A DNA stretch of 64,000 bases from NCBI GenBank assembly GCA_032719365.1, contig CM064863.1, positions 21,151,137 through 21,215,136 on the forward strand, given 5' to 3'. The notes below the pieces were generated by a model, which was given only the letters and a program-made list of their open reading frames with translations, had not been told where the DNA came from and ran no database searches. Positions 48,240 through 59,587 of this stretch are shown piece after piece; within the stretch, counting starts at the first letter, position 1; each line of letters opens with the position of its first letter. The DNA is from Prinsepia uniflora. Taxonomy: Eukaryota > Streptophyta > Magnoliopsida > Rosales > Rosaceae. The position numbers and the translations under genes were made by a program.

Positions 48240-48689
48240 TCATAATAAGTAGTTGCAAGAGTTAGGTAGCTTCCGGCTAGCCATGTGATTTGCCTCAATG
48301 GTTCTAATAGTGGTCATGTATAGTTCACTCCTTAGGCATTCCAATTTCTTCAATGTACGCTTCCGGCCATACAAGTTGGAGGTTATGCAAATATATTCCA
48401 TATTCTGTTCCTTTGTTGTTTCAACATGATAATTATTGGCTCGAATATCCTTAAAACTCAATAACATTCTGCTCGAACGTGGGGAGTATAAGGCTTCAGC
48501 AATGGTAAATACGGTACCATTGGAGAGCATTACGTGTGCTCTTCCGAAGCCTTCAATCAAATTTGATTGGCCAGATATAGTTGTCACAGGGGTGTGGTTA
48601 GGTATTAAGTTTGTAAAAAATATCCTATCACAGAGGATACTGTGCGTAGTAGCATTGTCTTCTAGACAACAAACTTCACCATTTAACAT
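48240..48689 (-). pseudogene. Copia protease and GAG-pre-integrase
   Basis: The 149-codon frame opens with CCLEDNATTHSIL, the copia protease active-site region (D-S/N-A/G-T/A-T-H). ALYSPRSSRMLLSFKDIRAN follows, which is typical of the protease C-terminal half. A GAG-pre-integrase HE.LGHPGQGM lies just beyond. Confidence 0.88.
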
Positions 48690-48913
48690 GCCTAACCATC
48701 AATATAACTAAAGTAATCAACAATCATATTTATGAACAATGAATAAATAGATTAAATAAGATTCGAGCTGATAACAAAATAAATCCAAAACAAATATGAA
48801 TCTCCAAACAATATCCAGAAATAGTAAAAAAAAAAACAATATCCATAAAAAAATGGCACAAACGCCGATCACATCCATGTTTATGCAAATAACTCAATCC
48901 TCATCATGTCCAG

Positions 48914-49981
48914 CTACAGTCTGGAATTCAGCAATGGCAAGGGTGGTATCGGCGGGGACTGGTCTTGCAACAAATTAGCCTCTCGAGTACCACATCTAGC
49001 ATGGTACTGGACAATAACTTGGGCTGATGCACGAACCTCCACATTTATAACATAAGTCATGTGGGTTTTAATTCTAGCGGCAACAGGCCGGACTAGGGTT
49101 TCCCTTGTTTTGAGCACGCAGACTAGGAGGAGTGTGATATCCACCACGTGGACCTTGACCACGGTTACAACGGCCATGTGGGGCATGGTAATCTTGGGCT
49201 AGGTCATAGGGGTGTCCACCACGTGGGCCTAAACCACGATTACCACGACCACTTGGGGCATGGTAACCATGGACCCGGTCATAGGGGTGTGCACCATGTG
49301 TTGGACGGTTACATCCTCCACCTCTACCATCACCCGTGTTTCTCCACTCACTGTTGGCATCGCGAGGTGCAACAACGTTTGCTTCGGGTAAAGGTGCTGC
49401 ACTAGTACCCACAGGTCGGGATTGATCATTCTTCATTAACAAAATGTTGTTCTTTTCAATGAGCAACAAGTAATGATCAACTCCGCGAACCTGGTAAACT
49501 TCTGCTCTTTGTATTGTTGTTGCATGACAATACACTAGATAGGAAATGTGGAGAAAGTCTTCTCAAGTAGGTCGGTTTCAGTGAGCTCCTCCCCACAATA
49601 CTTGAGAAGAGACCGGATACGGCATATCTTAGAATTATATTCGTTTACGGATTTAAAATCCTGGAAATGAATGTTATGTTAGTCATGTCTTGCTTCAGGA
49701 AAGAATATGTGCTTCTGGTGATCGAAACGATCAACCAGTGAAACCCACAAAACTCTCAGGTCATCTTGACCCAGGTATTCAAGCTGCAGTGCGCGATCCA
49801 TATGCCTCCGAATGAGGATCATAGCGTCCGCCTTCTGATGCTCAGAAACCACATTATCTTCCTGGATGGTTGACCGAATTCTCTTTGCAGTGAGATGAAG
49901 CTTCACATCTTCAGTCCACTGGTAGTAGTTTCTTCCGGAAACTTCTAATGCGTCAAAATCCAGTTTGTTGAGATGTGTCAC
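48914..49981 (-). pseudogene. Copia gag
   Basis: The start reads MTHLNKLDFDALEVSGRNYY, a classic copia gag N-terminus (UBN2-like). HMDRALQLEYLGQDDLRVLW and VSLVDRFDHQK follow. The central part is frameshifted between 49540 and 49680. Near 49074-49535 are ENNILLMKNDQSRPVGTS and Gly/His-rich repeats, and a degenerate zinc knuckle (CYKCGG) lies at about 49040. Confidence 0.9.
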
Positions 49982-51321
49982 GCTCTACAAAGATTAATGA
50001 ATAAAACCAGTGCTTTGGGAAAAACACATCCATAAGAAACTAATGAGAACTGCAGGTTCTATAACATAGTATGATAATCCAGGATGTCAATGAAGGAAAC
50101 TTCAGGTTCCTTGTATGTACAAGTAGTCTATTACATTTATAAATAACATGTAAATAATGAAATAAACAAACAAACACGTAAACAATATACAATATGCATA
50201 GATAGTGTAAATAAATGCTATTTTTGGTCCTTGATTGAGGGGTATTGCATTGCTTCAGGCATGCATAAGCATATGTTTTAGGCCCGAGGAGTGCAAAGGA
50301 AGATTCTATTTTTTTTTTGGTCGGAGCCTAGCCGCTGGAGCTGAGCCTCGAGCCATCTGGGGGGGCCAAGCCGAGCCGCGCAGTGGCCTGGGCCTTGCAC
50401 TGAGGCCTTCTGGGCCAAAATGAGATGGGCGTGCGGGCCAAAGCCATTTGGGCTACACGGAGTCGGAGGCCTGCTGGGCTTAGAATTTTTTTTTGGGCCT
50501 TCTGGACTGGGCTTTTTTTTTCGCTAGGCCTTCAGGGCCTGATATCTCTTTGCTTTTTTTTTTTTCGAGCCTTCTGGGCTCATGTCATTTGGGGCTTTTG
50601 GGTAGCCATCTGGGTTCTCTTCTATATTTCTTTCTCTCTTTTTTTCAGCCATTACTTGGCATTTGAAAAGAATTTGGATTGAGTCAAAATGTGTGGGAAT
50701 GGCCGAAAATATGGGAAAAAAATACGGAACCGTCAGAGGTTTGCAGTCGTAATTTTTTTTTGATGGCTTTGCTTTGTTTGGGTGTGGCAAGCACAATGCC
50801 CATTTAATCAAAATTGCAAAATTGCCATGATTATCATTCCATTCAACATCAGTAAACTAATTCCTATAATTCAACATCATGTGCTACGTGTTTCATAAAT
50901 TATCAATTTAACGCCAATAAAACCAATTTCCAATTAAATTATCAAATATCAATTTCAAATTGTGCATGTAACCCTAGAATTTACAAGTTTCTAGGATTTC
51001 ATCAATAATCAAAGAGACAACAAAAAAAAAATCATCATAACCAATTAATTCTAGAGTTCATCAAGAATTTTTTTTTCTTCAGAAAATTTAAACAAACATA
51101 GAATCTTTGCTATCAATTCAAGCACAATATATGCAATTCAATAGTGAATTTAATTTCAATAATTACCAAATAATTATTAATTTAATAATCCTAGAATTCA
51201 TGAGTTCTAGGGTTTGATTCAATAAAATAAAATTGAATTTTGAAGAAACAAAAAACCTAATTGATTGAATTTATCCTCCGAGTGAATAATCACCGATTCT
51301 GAGACGATCGTACTGATGACG
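49982..51321 (-). other. Copia 5' leader with repeated GCC-rich box
   Basis: Noncoding leader between the 5' LTR and gag. At about 50280-50620, variants of gccttctgggcc recur (gccatttgggct, gcctgctgggct, gccttcagggcc). No canonical iMet-type PBS is seen next to the LTR. Confidence 0.6.
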
Positions 51322-51539
51322 TGTTGTGAAGAATTTAGGAAGAGGGAAATTGCAGAGAAAAAGGTTGAGAGAAAAAACGTTCTTTGTATCTAGTAATACG
51401 TTCTTTTAGAATAATGAGAATTAATTAATACAAAACTAATTAATCCATTTATATAAGCATAGGGTTAATATATAAGTACAATTACCTATCTACTCCTCGT
51501 ACCCAATTACATACATAGGCCTTAATGTTATTTACAACA
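51322..51539 (-). repeat. 5' LTR of the copia element
   Basis: 218 bp partner of 41852-42075, flanked on the right by AGAGA. Confidence 0.93.
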
Positions 51540-51956
51540 AGAGAAGAATTACTTGGAGATCAACAACACCATTTCCTGAACTTTTTTCTCCATCAATTTC
51601 AACAGCTTTTGTTCCACCAAAACTTGCATGGAATAAAAATAATGTGCCAAAAACCGGCTTGAATGCATCTCCACCGTCGCTATCTTCCTCTGCTCCTTCC
51701 AAATTTCATCGTCAGCGTAGAAAATTCCATCCGTAAGCAGATCACGGAAAGCCGCGGTGGCCCAATCGTACATGTTGTGTATGTTGAGAAAAATGGAGGG
51801 TACAATCCCCAGGACCTGCCATAACATTGGTTGGCCGTTATTGTTGGTCAATCTCTGAAGGAAGCAGCTAATTACGAACAGACCCATAATGGCAATCGCC
51901 ACTTCCCTGAACTGCAACAGGTTCAGAATTGCAGAGGAAATAAACATGTTTTGCAT
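51540..51956 (-). pseudogene. Cytochrome P450 (CYP86-like) pseudogene, N-terminal part
   Basis: The minus-strand frame starts MQNMFISSAILNLLQFREVA with a membrane anchor (about residues 20-35) and then PMLWQVLGIVPSIFLNIHNM. It jumps from MYDWATA directly to FRDLLTDGIFYADDEIWKEQ and RKIATVEMHSSRF. CYP86 proteins normally have about 50 residues between those two blocks, so an in-frame internal deletion is inferred. A frameshift precedes the copia insertion at 51540. Together with 41314-41851 this is one broken gene, missing its haem-binding end. Confidence 0.85.
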
Positions 51957-52457
51957 TTGTGCTTGATTATGAATTATTACTTAATCAGAACTTGATTATT
52001 AGCAGAGCTTAATAATGAATAATAAGATTATGAGACATGAGGTTTTAGATTTAAGGTTGTCACTTGTGACTGAGTTTCATAATGAATGAAGCCACCTGCT
52101 GATTTGACCGATAAACTGAATACATAAATTAACAAGATAAAGTAAAGTATATTAAACAGATTGTTGGATGATTAGTAATTAAGGAGTTGGTTAGCAAGTT
52201 AATCTCATCGATACTATGTATTCGTTTTAAATGTAAATATTCAAATCCTCTGCTTTGCCAACTACTCCTGGTAAGGAGCTGAGCTTCTTCATTATTAATT
52301 TTGTTGGAAAATAATTTTCATACTTCGTTGTTTTCTTTAAGCACTCTTCGATTTGAATAAGCCAATTGATTTTATTTTGTTCTACTCAATAGTTTAGAAA
52401 AATGAAACACTGCATGAGAAAGAAAGTTGAGTGTGAAAATCAATAACACTAAGATTA
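51957..52457. other. Flank upstream of the P450 pseudogene
   Basis: AT-rich with no recognised gene. It may hold the old P450 promoter. Confidence 0.4.
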
Positions 52458-53618
52458 GTAAATGACGGGTAAAAGCGCATCCGCCAGTTATCAATTAGGA
52501 AGCTAAAAGTGCATCCGTGCGTTATCAATTTCATGTGTAAGACTCTTCGTGGTTGCCTTCCCACTCGGGCTAATCTCTTTCGCCGACACTTGGGCCATGG
52601 CCATGTGTGTCCTATCTATGAGGAGTATCCTGAAACCATTGAGCATCTATTTCTTCTCTGTCCATTTGTGACTTGTATTTGGTTTGGGCACCTTCTTAAC
52701 TACCAGATTGATATTTCCCAAGTGACCTTTTTGAAGCATGGTTGGATTGTGTCTATCGTTGCCTTTACTTGCTGGGAAATCTGGAAACATCGCTGTAAAT
52801 TTGTTTTTTGAGGGTCGCCCTTTCAACCCCTCTCTCATTATCCATGCCATTTCCAAGCATGTCATTGAATTCTGGTGTTCCCTTGTTCCTATCTGTTGCC
52901 CTTCTAGGCCTTCTTGCAATTCTCAGGTTGTCGTTGATTCTAGTGCCCTCCATCGGCCTCAACCACGAAGGTCAATTGCGACCCCTTCTGGTTGAGCTCA
53001 GACGCTCCTGCTGGTTACGGGGCCATCATCTAGAACTTTAGGGGTTCTTTCTGTGGCTCTATTTGTGAGTCTATGCGGACAAATAATGTTCTAATTGCTG
53101 AAGCTTGGGTCGTTCTCACCAGTGTGGAATTTTCTAGGGATCGTGGTTACCGAGATGTGATTGTGGAATCGGATTCCCAAGTTTTGGTCAAGTGTATTTC
53201 TGGTCGTATTGATCGTGGAAATTGGGAAATCTTTCCCATCCTTTCTCAGCTCCGTGCTCACTGTCCTCACTCTGAGCGAATTTGTTTCCATTAGATCCCT
53301 CGAAGTTCAAACAAGCAGAGACCTTAGCTACTCAAGCCTGATGAAAAATGTGCAGAGAAGGCTGGATCGACCGTCCTTCATCCTTTTTATTGTTTGTTTT
53401 AAAAAATGATGGGCTCCCTTGCACCCCTTGCTAAGTTTTTCCTTTTTGGGCCTAGTAATGGATGTTTTATGGTATGTCATGCGTCTTTACTCCGAATCCT
53501 TTCATAGTTTGCCTTTCATTGTTTTTTTCTACTTCATGATGTAATGTTCTTTAGTCTCGTTTTCTATGAAGGAAGTTTCCATTTGCTGATAAAAAAAAAA
53601 GTAAATGACGTGTAAAAG
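52458..53618 (+). mobile_element. 5'-truncated LINE with poly(A) and 18 bp TSD
   Basis: The body is 52476-53600, ending in ten A residues. It is flanked by gtaaatgacgggtaaaag (52458-52475) and gtaaatgacgtgtaaaag (53601-53618), with one mismatch. The content is the 3' end of a plant L1-type ORF2. Confidence 0.92.
52535..53400 (+). pseudogene. LINE ORF2 C-terminus: zf-RVT and RNase H-like domains
   Basis: The zinc-binding region reads LPTRANLFRRHLGHGHVCPI, then EYPETIEHLFLLCP and AFTCWEIWKHRCKFVF. One zinc ligand is changed (CPIY in place of CPIC). After frameshifts the RNase H part appears as AEAWVVLTSVEFSRDRGYRD, VIVESDSQVLVKCISG and WEIFPILSQLRAHC. Typical of plant non-LTR retrotransposons; not functional. 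Confidence 0.9.
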
Positions 53619-53729
53619 AGCTTAAGGCTTCAATTTATGGAAGCTTAAAAAGCAAAACTACATATAAGCCAAAAAGATCCCTTCCAAAATGTGCAACTAA
53701 AGTGTCGCCTAAATAAATTGGGGACCTTG

Positions 53730-53960
53730 AGCCTTAGGGGGGTGTATTCAACGTGTGATTTTAAGTGATGTTAATAGAGTTTAAAATTTAGGTGTATTCA
53801 ATCAAGATTTTAAATGATTTTTTTTCGAAATACTGGTGTATTCAATTTCTGTTTTAATGGATTGATTTAAAATACTTTCAAATGAAGGTGTATTCAAATC
53901 AAATTATTTTAAAACACCTTAAAATTCACCTGTATTAAAAAAATCATGTATTTTGTATGA
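53730..53960. mobile_element. Putative terminal region of a PIF/Harbinger-like element
   Basis: Begins after a TTA with ggggggtgtattcaa. The motif ggtgtattcaa then recurs subterminally (about 53780, 53834, 53888), mixed with gattttaaa. Inverted gattttaaa-type units occur at about 58040-58145. A clear right terminal repeat was not found, so the element limits are inferred. Confidence 0.35.
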
Positions 53961-54228
53961 TTGTTACATATTTTGGATTTGAAAGGCTTTTTTAGTGGAT
54001 GGTATAAATATCAGAGCCCAAATACAAATCTTACCTCCCCTCAAAGATTTGGACGTTCTCCCTTTCTTCCTCTGTTTGGAATATGAACAGATAAGCACAG
54101 ACAAGTTTCTAGGCATACAAACTACATCTATATTGAACCATATAAAGGTAAAACATGTTATATTTCTCTCATTCATACTGAATTCTTGCAGTATACTTCA
54201 TGTGTTATCTATTCATTTATCTTGGCAG

Positions 54229-55417
54229 CTGAAGTATACGCATAATTCTTGCATTTTTCATCTCCATGAATGTTAAGGTCATGTTGTGAAATCGTAAAAA
54301 CCTCTGCACATTCTTATAATATTTGAATGGTGATCTATTAAAGGAATGTCTTGTGGGTTACGGGAAGCAGGGGGAAGGTATAGGTGGCTTGATTGTCGTT
54401 TGATTTCATATCTTCATTTTATCATATAAGTCGGAGCTTTCGAATTGAACCGAAGAAGGGTTAGAGCAATGATTGCTCTGCTCCTTGCGTTAATGGATAG
54501 GTTTTCTACGGGATGCGAAGGGTTCTTTCTTTATTTTTTATTTTTGTTTTAAAATTAAATCCGCATGTCAATATATAATTGGTGCATATCAAAAGTGTCG
54601 TATGAAGATGGAATGCAAGCATTCACTTTCATCAAAGTCAAAAGGTAAATAGTAGAATTCAATTATGTTAATATCTGTGTGGGCCAGTAGGATTTTTTTA
54701 TCTCAATGAAGTATACGCATAATTCTTCCCCAGCTTGAATGGGATATTGGTAAAACATGTTAAGGTTATATATTGCACAATGAAGGTTCTACATCTGAAA
54801 TTCAGTATTCATATTCATTTATCTTGGCAGCTGGAGAGAAGTTAATATGTTAAGGTTATATAGATTAAAAGTCTTGCAGGTTGTTTCTACTTACATAGAT
54901 CTTGCTACCGTCCAGATACACTTTCATCCATATATTCTTTGCATTATATTTAGAGATCTAATACAGAGTAATGTTGTTAATAGACCTACTTGTGAATGTG
55001 CTTTGCGGGTAAGTGTATAGGTTTCTAGTGCCATTTTTCCTTTAATTAACGAAAACATAGAGGAAAAATATTTACATTTGACTTTCTTATATAAGAATGT
55101 ACTGAATGTTAACACACAGACGTAGACAAAAGCACATAGAAAATTAACTTCATTTGTGCATGAAAACAGCTATAAATGATATATATGTTGTGCTACAGGT
55201 CTTATATATATATTCTTTGACATGATTTGAAAAGTACACCATTGAAATGAGGGGTTCACATTAAAGTGTTTAGTGTTGAAAGTAGAATGAGGATAAGGTT
55301 GGTTCATGAAAGAATTAGCGTATACTTCATTATTAAATCAATCTGAATATTGAATTTCAGTCTGATTACTGAATTTCTATGGAGATGAAAAATGCAAGAA
55401 TTATGTGTATGCTTCAG
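54229..55417. repeat. 39-40 bp inverted repeat pair
   Basis: 54229-54268 (ctgaagtatacgcataattc...) is matched in inverse orientation by 55379-55417, with two mismatches. A partial direct copy, gaagtatacgcataattctt, lies at 54708-54727. Between and around them is AT-rich noncoding sequence. Confidence 0.75.
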
Positions 55418-56172
55418 TGTGCAAAAAATGTGTAGAATATTGAGTTTTTGTCGCACTTTTGCTTACTTAGGATTAAAATAGAAATAAAAAGGAATCTTAA
55501 TTTGATTCCAACTACTGTATCAACATGTTATATTCAATCTGATTAGAATAAAAAAGTTAAAACCAAGCTACAGCCATTGCAGCAAATTTTATTTTTGGAA
55601 CAGTCATAAGTTCTTCTTTATTAAATGAATGTGCAATAGATATGATTAAATGTGCCATGCTTATCTCCAGATTCTCTAATCTTGTATTACCACTCGAAAA
55701 GTAAAGCTGGCTTTTCTTACTTTTAATCTATACTAGTCAAAGTTATAGCTTCATTGAGAATCTTGGGCTGTGCAAAGTTACAAATTGTACAAGTGACATG
55801 GGTTTCACGTATTTGATTTTTTTCTATGGCTCTAGATTCCTGCATCACCTTACAGTCCCCTTTCGTCAAAATAAAACAAAAAAGAGAAAGATATATTGGT
55901 TTCCTGCATCTATTTTTTTTTTTTTTTACAGTTTCTGTAAATTTAGTTGAGAATCATGCCTATTTATAACTATGTTGGTCGTTGTTTATGTTATTCATTG
56001 CACCAACAACCTTGTATGGATCTCGTCTACTTTTATAACTATGTTGGTAGTTGTTTTCATCATATTGTTATGAATGAGTTGTTTTCATTATTTTGAATTA
56101 TAAGAACATATATGGAACATAAATGAATAGATAACTAATAAGTCATTGGTTGTATTATCTAGTAACATTAAA

Positions 56173-57304
56173 ATGGAAAACGCAAAACAAGAGAAGTTAA
56201 AAGCGAAGTATAGCCAATGGAGTATCTAAGAGAGCCGTATGTTGTTAAGATTACTTGTTGATGCCGTCAAGAGTGGTTGACGTGATGCTAGTGGTGGGAT
56301 ATCTAAGAATACAGTGTGTGATAAGATACTTCCCGTTCTTAATCAGCGTCTTGGATGTGAAAAAACTTACAAACACTATCAAAACCGGTTGAAAGTTCCA
56401 AAGTAACGCTAACTAAGTTTGGTTGAGTTTGTGTCTCATAGTTCTGGATTTGGGTGGGACCCTATCACAAAGAAGTTCACAACTAGTGATGAAGTATGAG
56501 ACAATTACTTCAAGGTGATATTTTTAATTTCTATTGTTTTAAATATTATGTGGATTGATCACTTTCACATTCATTATAATAAAATAGTTATAAATTTCTA
56601 AACTATTATATTTTCTTTACAGTCTCACCCAAACCAAGAGAAACTCAACACTGAGTCATATGATGAATATGAGGATTTGACAATTGTATTTAGCAATGGA
56701 ACATCTATTGGAAGGCACTCAATTGTTGTGGGGGATGACACTAATGATGTGACATATGTATTTGAAGAAAGAAGACCTAGTAGGGTACAAGAAGAAATTA
56801 GACCGGATATGGTAGAAGAGTATGGGGACGATGATAACAATAAGGCTCAGGAAATATCATACCAAATGTGTCAACACCTACTAATTTATCACCCTTCTAT
56901 GACAAAAGTTTGAATGCTCCTTCCGAAAGCTCCCTCATCGAAAGAAACCGAGAATTGATTATGAAGCAACTAGTAGCTTGGTTAACACCACCACTAGAGC
57001 AAGTCTTATAGAGAAAGTTGGTGTTGACTTGGACTCAATTGTAACAATCGCCACTAAAATTCAAGGGATGCGCAACTTGTTGGAGAAAAGAGAAAAGAGA
57101 GAGAGAGAGAACAAAGTAAAAGAGAAGAAACAAATGGAGAAAACCAACAACATTTGGGAAGTAATCAAGGAAGCTCAAAACTTGGATAAACTTGCTCGTT
57201 TCAAAGCGCTCGATAAGATCCATAAGTTAGGGATGAAAGATGCATTCTTAAAAATGTCACCTGAAGAACGCTCAGAATGGATACAATATACTACTTTGGA
57301 TTGA
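56173..57304 (+). pseudogene. Myb/SANT-like domain protein pseudogene
   Basis: Exon 1 is 56173-56514 and exon 2 56623-57304, joined by a GT-AG phase-0 intron. Exon 1 resembles the Myb/SANT-like DNA-binding domain (Myb_DNA-bind_3) of plant proteins related to the PIF/Harbinger accessory Myb: LGCEKTYKHYQNRLKVPK, then SSGFGWDPITKKFTTSDEV. In-frame stops lie at 56227, 56278, 56404, 56410 and 56497. Those at 56278 and 56497 stand where tryptophan is expected. Exon 2 has a frameshift near 56890, after which a coiled-coil-like region (KREKRERENKVKEKKQMEKT) leads to the end ERSEWIQYTTLD. It is not translatable as it stands. It may be a dead host gene or the Myb gene of a dead transposon. Confidence 0.8.
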
Positions 57305-58537
57305 ACTAATAAGAAATGGTAAAGAGTTTTGGTTTAGTCTTTTGCTTAAATTATGGGTGGTTAATGTTATGACTTTATAAGTATTATATTTCAAAAATTT
57401 CAGGTTAATTTTAATACCTTGATTTGACAAAATGTTTAAAGTTTTTGGTTAATGTTAAGACCTTAATTTTTAATTATTGGCTTAATAGTTGCTGTAATTT
57501 CCTCATCTTATTTTACAGTGTATTTTGTTGGAGTATATTTTGTTTTGAATTATGGAGCATGAACGTTAGAGCATATTTTTTTTAGAGTGCTCTTAAATTA
57601 ACTTTTCCTCCGTTTTTTTTTATTTGACTTCACAGTAGGTAGCATAATTAAGGATGCTCGAAGGTGAATGTGATCACTGTACAATGAATCCCTAAACCTA
57701 AGTTCTCATTATAAGAATTCAATACAACTATTTAGCTCATATTCAAAGTAATTGCGCAAAAAATGTGCCATCATTGGATCTTTTCAGTTACTATTGACCA
57801 ATTTTCGTGCTTAAAACCTGCAAGAAAGCTAAATAACGAGTTCAGACTTAATGTAAATACAACACTAGTCACATAAGAAGAAGAATTCGTTGGACATGGT
57901 GAAGGCAACATAGGCTTCATTTTGGTGACATTTGTATCTTGGGAGATACCATGAACAAGAGTTATAATAAAAATAAAGATAGTAGTTGTTTGTACACTGT
58001 AATGTAAAAACATATGATATGGAAGACAACAAATCTTTTACAATCATAACAAATATTTTAAAATCATAACAAATCAATAAACAAATAATTTAAAATCCAT
58101 ATAAGAACACTTTAAAATCAACAAAAAGCTTTTAAAATCTGTTTAAACCCATCAGATTTGAAACCCATCAGCTTTTATATTTTTCATATTTACACGCATT
58201 TATTAGAATGTTGATCATTAGATTCATCCAATGAACATACTTAATACAAGCCATCACAATTACTTCAAACTAAAACTCTAAGGCTATGTTTGGTACCTTG
58301 TTATGGATGAACATAATTACTTATGGGCATGTGTATCCATGTGTATTGTTGAAATGGGTAGAAATTAGATGGGTAAAAATTTACCCATCATCTGTTGGGT
58401 AGGGTGAGAGTTTACCCATGGGTATTCAATTAAATAAAAAATACATTATTTATCAATCATTCAAATTATCTATGAATTTTCAACACACATTCTTTCATTT
58501 ACTAATTTTATCTTTTATTCTTTCTATTTTTTCTATT
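57305..58537. other. AT-rich region without a gene
   Basis: Repeated gattttaaa-like units on the minus strand at about 58040-58145 may be the right subterminal part of the element begun at 53730. A ggctatgtttggtacc string at 58282 resembles the start of hAT-type MITEs; no partner was found. Confidence 0.4.
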
Positions 58538-58542
58538 ATTAT

Positions 58543-59401
58543 TGTTCATACCATATTGGCCCAGACCGAGCAAGAAGTCCAGACTGACTGCAGGCCCAGT
58601 CCATTACCAAATGATGATCAATCGATATCAACCTTGGAGGCTCAGCCCTCTGCCGGCTCGGTATGTCGGCCCCGACCGACCCAGAGGCCCAGCCCTCTTC
58701 TAGCACCACACCGCTGACCGACTCTGGAGGCCCAGCCTCCGTTGGTCGGTACGTCGGCCCAAACCGACCTGAAGGCCCAATACTTCCATCCAACACAAGC
58801 CCAAGGGGTCCAGGCCCACTCATATGAGCAAACCCTAGTGGGGTCTAGACAGCCCCTCTACGTGTTAGTCCCACAGCAATTAACATTTGTCCCACATCGG
58901 GTGAATGCAATTATTATATTCATCACACCCATACAAAAGGGGTCCATTTTTCGTATAAAGATAACTAAGCATTTACTGTTCACAACTTTTTTTACAGTAC
59001 ACAATTTACCACTCACCCTATACCTTAGACCGACCACTGACTTGGGCGTCGGAGTACCTTTGGGCGGGTACCGCACCGGTGCTTACTTTGACCAACCGAC
59101 CAGTTTCATTCTCTTTCAGGTCTACACAGGGCACATGGCAGAGCAGCATTCGCTCCCTAAGTTGGCACATTTCGTGCATCAACAGTTTGACTGTTCACAA
59201 CTACTTTTACATTACACAATTTACCACTTACCCTATACCTTAGACTGACCACTAACTTGGGCGTCGGAGTGCCTTTGGGCTAGTACCACACCAGTGCTTA
59301 TACTCTGATCGACCGACCAGTTTCATTCTCTTTCAGGTCTACATAGGGAACGTGGCAGAGCATCATTCGCTCCTTAAGTTGGCACATTTCGTGCATCAAC
59401 A
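58543..59401 (+). repeat. 5' LTR with internal 215 bp tandem duplication
   Basis: Starts TGTTCATACC and ends CATCAACA. A 215 bp unit starting ctgttcacaac occurs at 58976-59190 and 59191-59405. The 3' LTR has only one copy. Confidence 0.85.
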
Positions 59402-59404
59402 GTT

Positions 59405-59420
59405 TGGCGCCGTCTGTTGG
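59405..59420 (+). other. Primer binding site
   Basis: TGGCGCCGTCTGTTGG lies immediately after the LTR, as in many plant TAT/Athila-group elements. Confidence 0.7.
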
Positions 59421-59587
59421 AAACTGACTAAGTTTGCCCTCCACTCTACCGAGCAAAAAACATCCTTACCCTCCCATCGCCGAGCATGCAGGACAACGTA
59501 GATGGGGAAGTTACACACGCACCTGACCGAGAGCCAAGGGACACCGCCTCCGAGGTGCTCCGGGTGTTGGAAAAACTGTAACGCGAC

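Larger units (their letters stand above)
41852..51539 (-). mobile_element. Ty1/copia retrotransposon inserted in the P450 pseudogene
   Basis: LTRs are 41852-42075 and 51322-51539 (TGTTGT...ACAACA), flanked by a perfect TSD AGAGA (41847-41851 and 51540-51544). On the minus strand the order is leader, gag, protease, integrase, RT, RNase H, PPT, which is copia order. Coding regions carry frameshifts and stops, so it is dead. A solo LTR at 45716-48205 interrupts it between protease and integrase. The LTRs differ by a handful of substitutions and a 6 bp indel. Confidence 0.95.
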
